Shown here: piece after piece, positions 41,856 to 49,919 of the stretch | Numbering within the stretch: the first letter of the stretch is position 1 | How the letters are laid out: the number at the start of each line of letters is the position of its first letter | Assembly: GCA_002256115.1 (NCBI GenBank) | Contig: NKIK01000003.1 | Location: 62,001-126,000, forward strand | Reading direction: 5' to 3' | Source: Burkholderiales bacterium PBB3 | GTDB lineage: Bacteria; Pseudomonadota; Gammaproteobacteria; Burkholderiales; Burkholderiaceae_C | DNA length: 64,000 nt | Notes under the pieces: generated by a model | The model's input: only the letters and a program-made list of their open reading frames with translations | Told to the model about the DNA's origin: nothing | Database searches by the model: none | Position numbers and translations under genes: made by a program

Positions 41856-42310
41856 ATAACAGGAGCCGCCTGGCGGTATGCAAACCGGGGCGATACATTG
41901 CCTTTGGCCAGCATGCACTGCTCATAGGCGGCGTCATAGCGCTGCTGCTCATGCGCTTCGTTCACGGCACTGCGGTTGGCACCCGATGCGGTGCCCACAA
42001 TCAAACCGGTCACTGCACCGGCCGCTGTGCGGTCATGGCGGCGTCTACTAAATACCGAACCCACGGCAGCGCCCAGCACCGTACCCACCACGGCCGATGA
42101 CACGATGGTGGGGCCTTGCGGCTCGGTGCTGGTCACGCTGTCCGCTTCACTGCGGCAAAAATCAGCCTCGGCGGCAAACAAATCCGGCGGCTTGCCCGCT
42201 GGGGGTGCCATCACTACACGGGGGCCATCGATGGCTTGGACGGGCATGGCCACCAGCAACGCAACGGTCGCCATCGCTAAACCCACGCCACGGTGCAGTG
42301 CGGCTTTCAT
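41756..42310 (-). CDS. Secreted glycine-zipper protein with Pro-rich tail
   Basis: The 184-residue protein has a signal peptide ending AMPVQAI, a glycine zipper (SSAVVGTVLGAAVGSVFSRR, then AAGAVTGLIVGTASGANRSA; about 75-115), the short segment RYDAAYEQCMLAKGN and a Pro-rich tail. YMGG-type glycine-zipper proteins are envelope proteins of unknown role. Its last 100 bp overlap the 3' end of the Kef-type gene on the other strand, and its start overlaps the stop of the gene upstream (ATGA), so the two secreted genes are coupled. Confidence 0.8.
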   Translation of the reverse strand: MKAALHRGVGLAMATVALLVAMPVQAIDGPRVVMAPPAGKPPDLFAAEADFCRSEADSVTSTEPQGPTIVSSAVVGTVLGAAVGSVFSRRRHDRTAAGAVTGLIVGTASGANRSAVNEAHEQQRYDAAYEQCMLAKGNVSPRFAYRQAAPVIYAAAPPPPPTRSTSPPPNTPPPPALPTSAPVR

Positions 42311-42774
42311 GGCGTGGTCGGAGTCATAGGCGTGGCGGGCGCTGGTGTGGCCGGCACGGTTTTCCAGCCCGTGGGGCAGGCTGGCACATAGGGGTAATAG
42401 CCATTGGCCGCTTCACAGAAGTACCACACCGCCGGGGTGGGCGGTGGCGGGGGTGCGGAGGGCGCGGCTTGAATCACCACGGGTACGGACTGCTCAACCA
42501 CCACCACGGGAGGCCGGTACGGGTCTGGATACGGGTAAACAGGTCGCGGGTACAGGTACCAAATACCGCCCGCCACCCACCACCAGCCCGAGCGCCCAGC
42601 ATGCGGGCCGTGGTGCCAGTTGCCTGCGCGCCAACGGTAGGCGTCTTGGCTTTCAAACTGGCGGATGTCGCCGCGCCATCCGGGGCTAGGGTTGGGGCCT
42701 GCAGCCCAGGTTGGCCCTAGAGCCGTGGCAAGCAACGTCACAGCCACCCCTGCCATTGTCGATTTGAGTTTCAT
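42307..42774 (-). CDS. Secreted aromatic/Pro-rich protein with a WxxGxW-like segment
   Basis: The 155-residue protein has a signal peptide (GPTWAAG), then YRWRAGNWHHGPHAGRSGWWW, which resembles the YxWxxGxW repeat of small secreted proteins, followed by a Tyr/Pro stretch (YLYPRPVYPYPDPYRPP) and a C-terminal CEAANGYYPYVPACPTGW segment with two Cys. The last segment is common in betaproteobacterial periplasmic proteins of unknown role. It overlaps the glycine-zipper gene by 4 bp. Its function is unknown. Confidence 0.78.
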   Translation of the reverse strand: MKLKSTMAGVAVTLLATALGPTWAAGPNPSPGWRGDIRQFESQDAYRWRAGNWHHGPHAGRSGWWWVAGGIWYLYPRPVYPYPDPYRPPVVVVEQSVPVVIQAAPSAPPPPPTPAVWYFCEAANGYYPYVPACPTGWKTVPATPAPATPMTPTTP

Positions 42775-42966
42775 GTTTATCTCCTCTGGATCCTGCGCAT
42801 GCTGGGCTCAACGAAACCAAGCACTGGTCTGCTGACCCGGCCCGCCCTCGTCGATGATGCCCCGAACTGCTGAATTTGATAGTCAAACGCCTATTTGGTT
42901 TCCTTCTTTACCTAGGCTTAACCGGACGGACACCGCGCAGACCCGCACGGCTTTGACACTGGGTCC

Positions 42967-43881
42967 ATGCCAATCAAATACTGCCCCATCGATGGTGGAA
43001 ATTTCGGTGATGACCTCAACACGCTGTTGTGGCCGCGCCTGTTTCCTGACTTTCACCGCCTCACCGCTGAATTCACGGTTTTCGGCATAGGCACCCTGCT
43101 CGATGGGCACCACGATGCGGTGGCCAAAAAGATCGTGCTCGGCTCCGGCCTAGGAGAGCATGCCTGTGCCGAGCGCGACGCCAGCTGGGAATTCCGCTGG
43201 GTGCGCGGCCCGCTGACCGCCAAGGCCTTTGGTATCCCCGCAGAGCGCGCATTGGGCGACTCTGCGCTACTGTGGCCCGAGCTGCAAAACCGACGCGTGC
43301 ACGCGCAGCGGGGGCCAATTGGCCTGATTCCCCACTACCGCACCTGGGACAGTTTTGACTGGAACAAGGTAGGTGCCATGGCGGATATGGTGGTTATCAA
43401 CCCTCGCCAGTCACCCAGCCAGGTCATTGATGAACTGCGCGCCTGCTCCCGCGTGTTGGCGGAGTCTTTGCATGGCGGCATTTGTGCCGATGCACTGGGC
43501 GTGCCCTGGGCACCCTGCATCCTGGCGCACCGCTTCAACGAATTCAAATGGAAAGACTGGATGGCCACAATCGACCGGTCGTTTGAGCCCCTGGTGGCAG
43601 ACCGGCCTTTGGTGCGCTGTATTTCACGCACCAAAGCTTTGGCCAACCACGCTGCACGCTGGTTGCACTACAAGGAAGATTCACGCCGCCCCGCGCTGCG
43701 CCCGGTGGCTGCCGCCACTGCGGTGGATGTGATCGCGGTGGCCCAGAGCCTGAAAGCCTTTGCCAGCCAGGAGCAGCACTTTGCCTGCAGCTCCGAGGCC
43801 GCTCTGGCGCACCAGCGTGAACGTATGCAAGACGCCTGCCGCACCTTTGCCCAGGACTACCGGCTGGCTTTCACGCCTTGA
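42967..43881 (+). CDS. Polysaccharide pyruvyl transferase family protein
   Basis: The 304-residue protein begins MPIKYCPIDGGNFGDDLNT, the nucleotide-fold N-terminus of PF04230 (the N.GDDL motif), and has WVRGPLTAKAFGIPAERALGDSALL and ILAHRFNEFKW typical of the family. Members add ketal pyruvate to exopolysaccharide or cell-wall sugars (CsaB, WcaK). No polysaccharide gene cluster surrounds it, so it may modify a core or capsule made elsewhere. The start is taken at ATG 42967. Confidence 0.85.
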   Translation: MPIKYCPIDGGNFGDDLNTLLWPRLFPDFHRLTAEFTVFGIGTLLDGHHDAVAKKIVLGSGLGEHACAERDASWEFRWVRGPLTAKAFGIPAERALGDSALLWPELQNRRVHAQRGPIGLIPHYRTWDSFDWNKVGAMADMVVINPRQSPSQVIDELRACSRVLAESLHGGICADALGVPWAPCILAHRFNEFKWKDWMATIDRSFEPLVADRPLVRCISRTKALANHAARWLHYKEDSRRPALRPVAAATAVDVIAVAQSLKAFASQEQHFACSSEAALAHQRERMQDACRTFAQDYRLAFTP

Positions 43882-43910
43882 GTTCTGCCTTGAGTTTCAC
43901 CCCGTAAGTT

Positions 43911-44471
43911 TTAGCCCCTGAGCAAAGGGGCCAAAAAAGGCATCAGGCGCAAATCGGCCTGGGCCTTTTGATCAACTTGCAGCAAGTCGTACAAGGCCTT
44001 GGCCGACATCTCCAAGTCTTCGAGCGCCGTCATGCGGTTGCGCGAGCGATCCACCGACGCGCGAATCGCCTGCATGCTGCCCGAACCTGTGGGGGTCGCC
44101 CCCACTGCGGACACCCCCCGGCTGCGCTCCCGCGCAGCATCGGCCTGCAGAGCACGCACCTGACTGGCAAATGCACTCCAAGCTGTGGCTTGCTCTTGGG
44201 TGAGCCGCATATCCACTTGCAGCGCATTGAGCTGGTAGTTCAGTTGGTCAGCGCTAACCATGTCGGGTGCACCGGCACCTGCAGGGCCGGCTTCTTTGCT
44301 GCCCTCTTTGCCGGCCTCGCGTTCACAGCCTTTGCTGGCACCGCCATGGCGCGCACCGCCGCTGCCTGGCATGCCTCCGCCGCCCGCTCCCCCAAATTGG
44401 GCATACGCGGTGGGCATCAGCAAGAGCGAAGTAGCAAGGGCACAGGCGGCCAGAGAAAAAAGAGACTTCAT
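43911..44471 (-). CDS. Spy/CpxP-like periplasmic protein (LTxxQ)
   Basis: The 186-residue protein has a signal peptide ending PTAYAQ, a Gly-rich region (FGGAGGGGMPGSGG) with one Cys, then helices with MRLTQEQATAWSAFASQVRAL, the LTxxQ motif of Spy/CpxP stress proteins. The hinge between helices holds SRNRMTALEDLEMSAKALYDLL. Such proteins act as chaperones or as Cpx regulators in the periplasm. The family assignment rests on one motif plus the helical pattern. It converges on the pyruvyl transferase gene. Confidence 0.72.
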   Translation of the reverse strand: MKSLFSLAACALATSLLLMPTAYAQFGGAGGGGMPGSGGARHGGASKGCEREAGKEGSKEAGPAGAGAPDMVSADQLNYQLNALQVDMRLTQEQATAWSAFASQVRALQADAARERSRGVSAVGATPTGSGSMQAIRASVDRSRNRMTALEDLEMSAKALYDLLQVDQKAQADLRLMPFLAPLLRG

Positions 44472-44674
44472 CGTGTCAAAACTCCAAAATGGGGCAATAG
44501 TGAAGCGTGCGCGGTACCGCGCCGCACCAGTCTTTAACTGTGCCGACGAAGCGCAGAGGCCATATGTGCGGCAGGTAAAGGCGCAGTAAAACTGCGGTGG
44601 ACGCTGGGGATTACCCCCGCCCCGCCAGGGATGTCGGCGATGGCCACTGGTAAAGGCCGGTTTATCATCGGGGC

Positions 44675-45259
44675 ATGCTCAGCACGCCAGACCTCGCCCA
44701 GATTCGCTTCCAAAACGCGATGGCGCTGTTTGATGAATTTGTAAACAACACCGTCAAACACCCGGACGCGGCCACGCTGCGCGGGCTGGAGGGACGCTTT
44801 GCCCAAAAGCTGCAGTTGCAGCCCAGCTACTGGAGCCAGATCAAGGGCCGCTCGCGCCAGATTGGCGAACGCCTGGCGCGCCAGTTTGAGCAGCTGTGCC
44901 ACAAACCCAACGGCTGGATGGACCAGATCCACAACGCGACCAGTTCGGCGCTTTCCACCTTGGTGGTGCCTGCCGTCGGCAGCGAGAGCCCTGGCCCGCA
45001 AGATGATGATGAACGCTTTATCGTTGGCCTGGTACTGACCTACTACCGCCGCCACCCCCAGCGGGCGCGCACCCGGCTGCTGGATTTGTTGGGCGAGGTA
45101 CTCACCCCCACCGCCGCGGCCCCTGCACCGAAGGCCAAAATGCCCTCGCACCCATTGGCAAAAACCACCGCCAGCGCCGCGAAAGCGGTGTCTGACGAGG
45201 CCCACGCTCTGTGGCTGCGTAGCCAGGTGCATGTTGCGCCGCTGAAACAAAAAAAGTAA
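44675..45259 (+). CDS. Possible HTH DNA-binding protein, unassigned
   Basis: I do not recognise the whole protein. Its N-terminal 80 residues contain LQLQPSYWSQIKGRSRQIGERLARQFEQLCHKPNGWMDQ, like the helix-turn-helix region of CI-type phage repressors (Q.S.IK.G.R.IG..LARK.E..L..P.GW.D). The rest (about 95-194) has a DDDERFIVGLVLTYYRRHPQ segment and an Ala/Lys-rich tail with no clear domain. There is no sign of the S24 peptidase domain that usually follows. A regulator derived from a prophage is a reasonable idea. Confidence 0.55.
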   Translation: MLSTPDLAQIRFQNAMALFDEFVNNTVKHPDAATLRGLEGRFAQKLQLQPSYWSQIKGRSRQIGERLARQFEQLCHKPNGWMDQIHNATSSALSTLVVPAVGSESPGPQDDDERFIVGLVLTYYRRHPQRARTRLLDLLGEVLTPTAAAPAPKAKMPSHPLAKTTASAAKAVSDEAHALWLRSQVHVAPLKQKK

Positions 45260-45559
45260 CGTCAACGACTTTTTTGTAATGAGCTATTGCTCAAGATAAT
45301 ATTTTGTTTATCATTGAGGTAAGTTTGCAATCAGGCCTCGCGCTCTGAGCCGCAAGCGACACACTCCACACCAACCACCGGCCGGCACTGGCAACAGTCG
45401 TCCGCCCCCTCTTGATGGCACCCCGCCTGGGGCTGTGAATGCAGCCGGGTACCCATCTGCATACCGGCAATTGCATTGTTACGAATGACTGAAATCAACC
45501 ACTACCAAACACGCCCCCGAAGTTGAGCGATCCTCCGGCTGGGGCAAGGAGAAATTATC
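45260..45559. other. 300-bp intergenic region without a supported gene
   Basis: A minus-strand frame at 45291-45476 gives 61 residues, but it has no ribosome site and an odd composition. The segment 45283-45325 is AT-rich and may hold a promoter. A ribosome site (caaggag) just before 45560 belongs to the next gene. Confidence 0.6.
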
Positions 45560-45820
45560 ATGATAAAAAGTTTGCCTTGGAGTTATCACCCAGCGGAGCA
45601 CGCCGTAGAGCACCGGTTGCGCCATGCAGTCGCCGCCGTTTTGCGCGGCGCTAGCCGGATGTTGAGCCGCCTGGCACGGCGCATCGCGGCATCCAAAAAA
45701 AAGGTGCGCCATGCGGATATCGGCCACCTGGAATTTTACGCCGAAGCGGGCGCGCCCGAAGGTGCCATCTACGCAGATGGCCTGTTGGTGGGCTATGTGA
45801 CGGGCGTCAACCGCCTGTAA
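45560..45820 (+). CDS. Small uncharacterised protein (86 residues)
   Basis: Not recognised. MIKSLPWSYHPAEHAVEHRLRHAVAAVLR is followed by a basic helix RMLSRLARRIAASKKKVRHADI and then HLEFYAEAGAPEGAIYADGLLVGYVTGV. The mixture of an amphipathic basic N-terminal part and an ordered C-terminal strand segment looks like a real protein. A clear AAGGAG lies 11 bp before the ATG. Codon usage fits the surroundings. The function cannot be inferred. Confidence 0.6.
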   Translation: MIKSLPWSYHPAEHAVEHRLRHAVAAVLRGASRMLSRLARRIAASKKKVRHADIGHLEFYAEAGAPEGAIYADGLLVGYVTGVNRL

Positions 45821-45886
45821 ACACTACGATTGAGCGCAATGCCGGACATCGCGCAGGGGACTAAAGTGCCGTGTTAATCTCACGGC

Positions 45887-46321
45887 ATGTTCAGTCCTTC
45901 TCAAGCCGATGTTCGGCGTTTTTTTTGCTCTACCTACGCCAAGGCCCGCGCGGGGTCTGCCATGGAAGCTATCGAAACAATAGCAGCACAATGGATGGAC
46001 GAGCACCCCGAGTACGCCGCTGACTTTGCCGATGAGGAAGCGGCCCTGCGCGCGATGGGTGAAGTCAAGGAAGGCCAGACCAATCCGTTTTTGCACCTGT
46101 CCATGCACTTGTCTATCAGCGAACAGTGCAGCATCGACCAGCCCCGCGGCATTCGCCAGGCGGTGGAGCTACTGACACGCAAACGCGATTCATTGCACCA
46201 GGCCCACCACGAGGCTATGGAGTGCCTGGGCACGATGCTGTGGGAAAGCCAGCAGTCTGGTCGCCCGCCCGACGGCAATGTTTACGTCGCTTGCGTGCAG
46301 CGGCACGCTACCAAAGACTGA
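45887..46321 (+). CDS. DUF1841 family protein
   Basis: The 144-residue protein begins MFSPSQADVRRFFCSTYAKARAG and has LAMxxHPEY-type MDEHPEYAADFAD, NPFLHLSMHLSISEQCSIDQPRGIRQ and HEAMECLGTMLWESQQSGRPPD, which together identify DUF1841, conserved in beta- and gammaproteobacteria. The role is unknown. Repeated His and Glu (HxSMHLSxxEQ) may hold a metal. A nested-hairpin element begins 8 bp after its stop. Confidence 0.9.
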   Translation: MFSPSQADVRRFFCSTYAKARAGSAMEAIETIAAQWMDEHPEYAADFADEEAALRAMGEVKEGQTNPFLHLSMHLSISEQCSIDQPRGIRQAVELLTRKRDSLHQAHHEAMECLGTMLWESQQSGRPPDGNVYVACVQRHATKD

Positions 46322-46328
46322 ACCCCCC

Positions 46329-46422
46329 GGGCTCTGGCGGGTTGGATGCTCTGCTCCGTGTCCCCCGCCCGCTGCGCGGGCTCCTCCTTTACCTGCGCAG
46401 AACACCCAACCCGCCAGAGCCC
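46329..46422 (-). repeat. Nested-hairpin element, copy 4 (minus orientation)
   Basis: Outer arms 46329-46353 and 46398-46422 pair at 23 of 25 positions; the core (46354-46397) reads on the minus strand CGCAGGTAAAGGAGGAG, inner hairpin GCCCGC-GCA-GCGGGC, tail GGGGGACACGGAG. The outer arm (GGGCTCTGGCGGGTTGG) is unlike those of the other copies. It lies between the convergent DUF1841 and cytochrome c4 genes. Confidence 0.9.
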
Positions 46423-46442
46423 ACGCCAACAAAGTTTTCACC

Positions 46443-46483
46443 CCAACAAAAAAAAGCCGCTAAGAAGCGGCTTTTTTTGTTGG
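46443..46483. terminator. Bidirectional terminator between DUF1841 and cytochrome c4 genes
   Basis: A stem of CCAACAAAAAAAAGCCGC with GCGGCTTTTTTTGTTGG and the loop TAAGAA. A- and T-runs on both strands suit both convergent genes. It lies 20 bp from copy 4 of the nested-hairpin element. Confidence 0.92.
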
Positions 46484-46494
46484 AGCTGTAAGTC

Positions 46495-47160
46495 TTAACG
46501 AAAGCGGTTCTCTGGCACTACTTTCAGCTCAGTAGGCAAACCGCCCAGGTAATTCGCCATGATCTTCAGCTCAGTATTAGAGAACTGCTTGGCCACACCA
46601 CCCATGATCGCGTTGCCACGGCCCACTTGGGGGTTGTTTTCGACCTTGTAAGCCTTGAGCGCCACGAACAAATAGTCGCTGTGTTGGCCGGCAATCTTGG
46701 GGTAAGTGGGGTCCAGAGGCTTGCTGAAGCTATCGCCGTGGCAAGACACGCACGCGCCTTTGGTGATCAGCTCCATGGCCTTGGCAGAACCCTCGGGCGC
46801 TTTGGCCAAAGGTGCTGTGCCTTCTACGACACCGCTGGCTGCATAAAACGCCGACAAATCAGCAATGTCCTGGTCGGTCAAAGACTCAGCAACACCGCGC
46901 ATAGTGGGGTGCTTGCGCTCGCCCTTTTTGTAGGCATTCAGGGCGGATGCGATGTAAGCCGCGCCTTGACCGGAGATCTTGGGGACCTTGTGGATTTCAG
47001 GGAAGCTGGCCTGGTAGCCCACGATGCCGTGGCAGCCAATGCACATGGCATTTTTCTTTTGCCCTGCTTTGACGTCGCCTTTGACTTCTTCAGCGTGGGC
47101 GGAAAATGCTGTCACAGAAGCGACGAGCAAGGCAGACAGGGACAACAGCAGTTTGTTCAT
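46495..47160 (-). CDS. Cytochrome c4 (diheme)
   Basis: The 221-residue protein has a signal peptide (SAHAEEVKG) and two heme c sites, CIGCHG (about 41-46) and CVSCHG (about 137-142), each followed by a distal Met region (RKHPTMRG, GNAIMGGV). Cytochrome c4 carries electrons from the bc1 complex to oxidases, here likely the aa3 enzyme of the window. The duplicated domain structure and length are typical. It is divergent from moxR. Confidence 0.93.
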   Translation of the reverse strand: MNKLLLSLSALLVASVTAFSAHAEEVKGDVKAGQKKNAMCIGCHGIVGYQASFPEIHKVPKISGQGAAYIASALNAYKKGERKHPTMRGVAESLTDQDIADLSAFYAASGVVEGTAPLAKAPEGSAKAMELITKGACVSCHGDSFSKPLDPTYPKIAGQHSDYLFVALKAYKVENNPQVGRGNAIMGGVAKQFSNTELKIMANYLGGLPTELKVVPENRFR

Positions 47161-47278
47161 TTTGCGCAGACAATCAGACGGTGATTGGTATAAATCGACT
47201 CAGTCATTATATCGACGACGCTGCCCTTCAGCGGCCCAAGCACCGCACCCGTTCTATTTAGTCCAGCAGGCCCCCACC

Positions 47279-48133
47279 ATGAAATTCCAAGGAACCAAGA
47301 ATTACGTCGCCACCCAGGACCTGATGCTGTCGGTCAATGCCGCCATCACGCTGCAGCGGCCTCTGCTGGTCAAGGGCGAGCCCGGCACGGGCAAGACCAT
47401 GCTGGCGGAGGAAGTGGCCGAGGCTTTGGGCATGCCGTTGCTGCAGTGGCACATCAAATCGACCACAAAGGCCCAGCAGGGCCTGTACGAATACGACGCC
47501 GTGAGCCGCCTGCGCGACTCGCAATTGTCCGATGTGGACGGCGGCGAGCGCGTCAAGGACATCCACAACTACATCATCAAGGGCGTGCTGTGGCAGGCCT
47601 TTACGGCCGATCAACCCGTAGCGCTGCTGATTGATGAGATCGACAAGGCGGACATCGAGTTTCCCAACGACTTGCTGCGCGAGATCGACCGGATGGAGTT
47701 TTACTGCTACGAAACGCGCCAACTGATCAAAGCCAAGCACCGTCCGTTGGTGTTCATTACCTCCAATAACGAAAAAGAGCTGCCTGACGCCTTTTTGCGC
47801 CGCTGCTTCTTCCACTACATCAAGTTCCCCGATGCCACCACCATGCAAAGCATTGTGGATGTGCACTTCCCCGGTCTCAAGAAGGAACTGGTCAGCGCCG
47901 CCATGAAGACTTTCTTTGAAGTGCGCGGATTGCCGGGCCTGAAAAAGAAGCCCTCCACCAGCGAGCTGCTGGATTGGCTCAAACTGCTGCTGGCCGAAGA
48001 CATTCCCGCTGAAGCCTTGCAAAGCAAAGACGACAAGATGTCGGTGCCACCGCTGGTGGGTGCTTTACTGAAGAACGAGCAGGACACCACGCTGTTTGAA
48101 AAGCTGATGTTCATGCAACGCCACAACCGCTAA
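47279..48133 (+). CDS. MoxR-family AAA+ ATPase
   Basis: The 284-residue protein starts MKFQGTKNYVATQDL and has Walker A GEPGTGKTML (about 36-45), Walker B PVALLIDEIDKAD (about 118-130), sensor 1 FITSNNEKELPDAFLRRC and the arginine finger region. MoxR ATPases act as chaperones that insert metals or activate partner enzymes, nearly always with a VWA protein, which here lies at 49919. I chose ATG 47279; the frame is open further upstream through non-family sequence. It begins an operon of five genes ending before a tRNA. Confidence 0.93.
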   Translation: MKFQGTKNYVATQDLMLSVNAAITLQRPLLVKGEPGTGKTMLAEEVAEALGMPLLQWHIKSTTKAQQGLYEYDAVSRLRDSQLSDVDGGERVKDIHNYIIKGVLWQAFTADQPVALLIDEIDKADIEFPNDLLREIDRMEFYCYETRQLIKAKHRPLVFITSNNEKELPDAFLRRCFFHYIKFPDATTMQSIVDVHFPGLKKELVSAAMKTFFEVRGLPGLKKKPSTSELLDWLKLLLAEDIPAEALQSKDDKMSVPPLVGALLKNEQDTTLFEKLMFMQRHNR

Positions 48134-48143
48134 GACTAAACCC

Positions 48144-48365
48144 ATGAACAAACTTTTGCTAGAAGGCTTTTCGGACGCTATTGGCTTTGTGGGCGGCGCT
48201 CTGCTGGGCTTTTGGGTAGGCCAACTATTGGGCTGGGATATTTTTGCGCCAGGCTATAGCAATGCCAGCATCGGCGGCATTTTGCTGGCCGGCGGCGGCG
48301 GCGGGCTGGGCTTGCAACTGGCACGCAAATGGCGCGCCCGCAATCTGCCCAAAGACGAGGAATAA
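48144..48365 (+). CDS. Small membrane protein in the moxR operon
   Basis: The 73-residue protein has two hydrophobic segments, FVGGALLGFWVGQLLGWDIF and ASIGGILLAGGGGGLGLQLA, separated by a short loop, and a basic end KWRARNLPKDEE. It starts 10 bp after moxR and ends 2 bp before the acetyltransferase start. It does not match a family I know. Confidence 0.75.
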   Translation: MNKLLLEGFSDAIGFVGGALLGFWVGQLLGWDIFAPGYSNASIGGILLAGGGGGLGLQLARKWRARNLPKDEE

Positions 48366-48367
48366 CC

Positions 48368-48961
48368 ATGGCTTTTGTAGAGCCCGTCCATCTGGCGGCA
48401 CGCGGTATCGAACTGGTGCCACTGTCACTGGACCACGAATCAGGTCTGCGCGCTGCGGCGGCGGACGGTGAACTGTGGAACATCCGCGTGACCTCCGTGC
48501 CTGAGCCAGAAAGCACCCGCAAATACATTGAGGATGCGTTGGCGATGCGCGAGGCGGGCAACCGGTTTGCGTTTGCCGTGCTGGATACCAACAGCGGCAA
48601 GGTGCTGGGCACCAGCAGCTACCACGACATCCTGCCCGCAGTGAAGCGAGTGGAGATTGGCTACACCTGGTATGGCAAAAGCAGCCAGCGCACGCATGTG
48701 AACACCACCGCCAAGCTGCTGCTGATGACCCACGCATTTGAGACGCTGGGCTGCCATGTGGTGGGCTGGCGAACCGATAACTTCAACTTTGCATCCCAAG
48801 CCGCCATTGAGCGCCTGGGTGCACGCAAAGACGGCGTGATCCGCGGCCACGCGCTGCGCCGCGACGGCACCATCCGAGACACCGTGATGTACAGCCTGCG
48901 CAGCGGCGAGTGGCCTGAGGTGAAAGCCCAGTTGGTGTACCTGCTGGACAAGCCACGCTGA
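48368..48961 (+). CDS. GNAT acetyltransferase, RimJ/RimL type
   Basis: The 197-residue protein has LAARGIELVPLSLDHESGLRAAA at the N-terminus, the acetyl-CoA region VEIGYTWYGKSSQRTHVNTTAKLLLMTHAFETLGCHVVGWRTDNFNFASQAAIERLGARKDGVIR and the ending HALRRDGTIRDTVMYS. These are features of the family that acetylates ribosomal proteins or small molecules. A substrate is not evident. ATG 48368 sits 2 bp after the preceding stop. The next gene, a putative abortive infection protein, follows after 16 bp. Confidence 0.9.
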   Translation: MAFVEPVHLAARGIELVPLSLDHESGLRAAAADGELWNIRVTSVPEPESTRKYIEDALAMREAGNRFAFAVLDTNSGKVLGTSSYHDILPAVKRVEIGYTWYGKSSQRTHVNTTAKLLLMTHAFETLGCHVVGWRTDNFNFASQAAIERLGARKDGVIRGHALRRDGTIRDTVMYSLRSGEWPEVKAQLVYLLDKPR

Positions 48962-48977
48962 TCCCACGGAGCCATGA

Positions 48978-49919
48978 ATGCAAACTTCAAAAGACAAAAA
49001 AAGCAAATGGGGCTCTCAAGAACGCTGGCTTGACAACGCTCCGCTAATTGCGATCTGCGCAGCATTACTACTTTTGGCGCTCTATCTCGTGCCTATTAGC
49101 TATCCACTTCAGAAACGGTCTGACGCGTGGGGGCAATTTGGTGACTTCATGGGTGGTCTGCTGAATCCGTTAATTTCTTTGCTCACACTTTTTGTAGCAG
49201 TGGCTGTGTGGCGACTCCAAAAGAAAGAACTGCAAGAGACCAATATCGCCTTCATTAAGCAGAACACTCAACAAACCTTTTTCAATTTGCTCCAGCAACA
49301 TCGCGAACTTGTTAACGGTGTTGAGTTGACTGCAGATCACCAACACTGGCATCAAGAGGGGATGCTGAAGGCCAAATACACTGGCCGATCAGCCTTCGCA
49401 ATCGTTGTTTCAACTTTATCGCAGGAAGATAGAGGTAACTTCACGCCAGACATCGTTGCAACTTCAACCAAGTCTGAGAAGTTCACTTGCGCAAGTACCA
49501 CCTCTTTCGAGTCCCAACTGATGTTTTCCTGCTGGTACATCGGCAAGACCAGCAACTTATTGACCAGCAATACCAGACCCTTCCCAAATGCACTGGAGAT
49601 GTCGTTCGGACATATTTTTCGTTCGATCTTTCAAATACTCAAATTTGCTGCGCATGCTCCAGGTTTGACAGTCGCTGAAAGGCGCGACTTGGTGAACTAT
49701 CTTCGCGCTCAGATGAGTGAGGATGAATTCGTGCTGTACGCGCTTTCTTCACTTACCCAAATTGGTGAAAAATCCAGAGCGGTCTCGATAGTGTTCGACT
49801 TCTTTGAGAATCGAATGCAAACGTTGAAATGGGCAAGCCCGATGTTGGACTTGCTTTCTCAAACTGACAAGAATCTCGAATTCGCTCAGCAGAATGGCTT
49901 TAGCCCACTGGAAGATTGA
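48978..49919 (+). CDS. Putative phage abortive-infection membrane protein (PutAbiC-like)
   Basis: The 313-residue protein has two N-terminal membrane helices (about 22-42 and 59-78) separated by WGQFGDFMGGLLNPLISLLTLFVAVAVWRLQKKELQETN, the pattern of PF16872 abortive-infection proteins, then a long helical cytoplasmic domain ending GFSPLED. Base composition is visibly lower in GC than the flanking genes, and codons such as TTG, AAT and TCA are common. It lies between a GNAT and a VWA gene in an otherwise metabolic operon, with TGATG coupling to the next gene. I read it as acquired anti-phage cargo; the role is inferred from the family and has not been tested. Confidence 0.75.
   Translation: MQTSKDKKSKWGSQERWLDNAPLIAICAALLLLALYLVPISYPLQKRSDAWGQFGDFMGGLLNPLISLLTLFVAVAVWRLQKKELQETNIAFIKQNTQQTFFNLLQQHRELVNGVELTADHQHWHQEGMLKAKYTGRSAFAIVVSTLSQEDRGNFTPDIVATSTKSEKFTCASTTSFESQLMFSCWYIGKTSNLLTSNTRPFPNALEMSFGHIFRSIFQILKFAAHAPGLTVAERRDLVNYLRAQMSEDEFVLYALSSLTQIGEKSRAVSIVFDFFENRMQTLKWASPMLDLLSQTDKNLEFAQQNGFSPLED

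Noticed and set aside
45291..45476. 61-codon minus-strand frame in the 300-bp gap
   Set aside because: No ribosome site, no conserved-looking segment, many Arg/Trp/Ser residues as in chance frames.
45958..45990. Possible repeat copy (GAAGCTATCGAAACAATAGC) in the DUF1841 gene
   Set aside because: It shares only the GCTAT..AATAGCA end with the 38-bp family, and the encoded residues (AMEAIETIA) fit the DUF1841 family, so I treat it as native.
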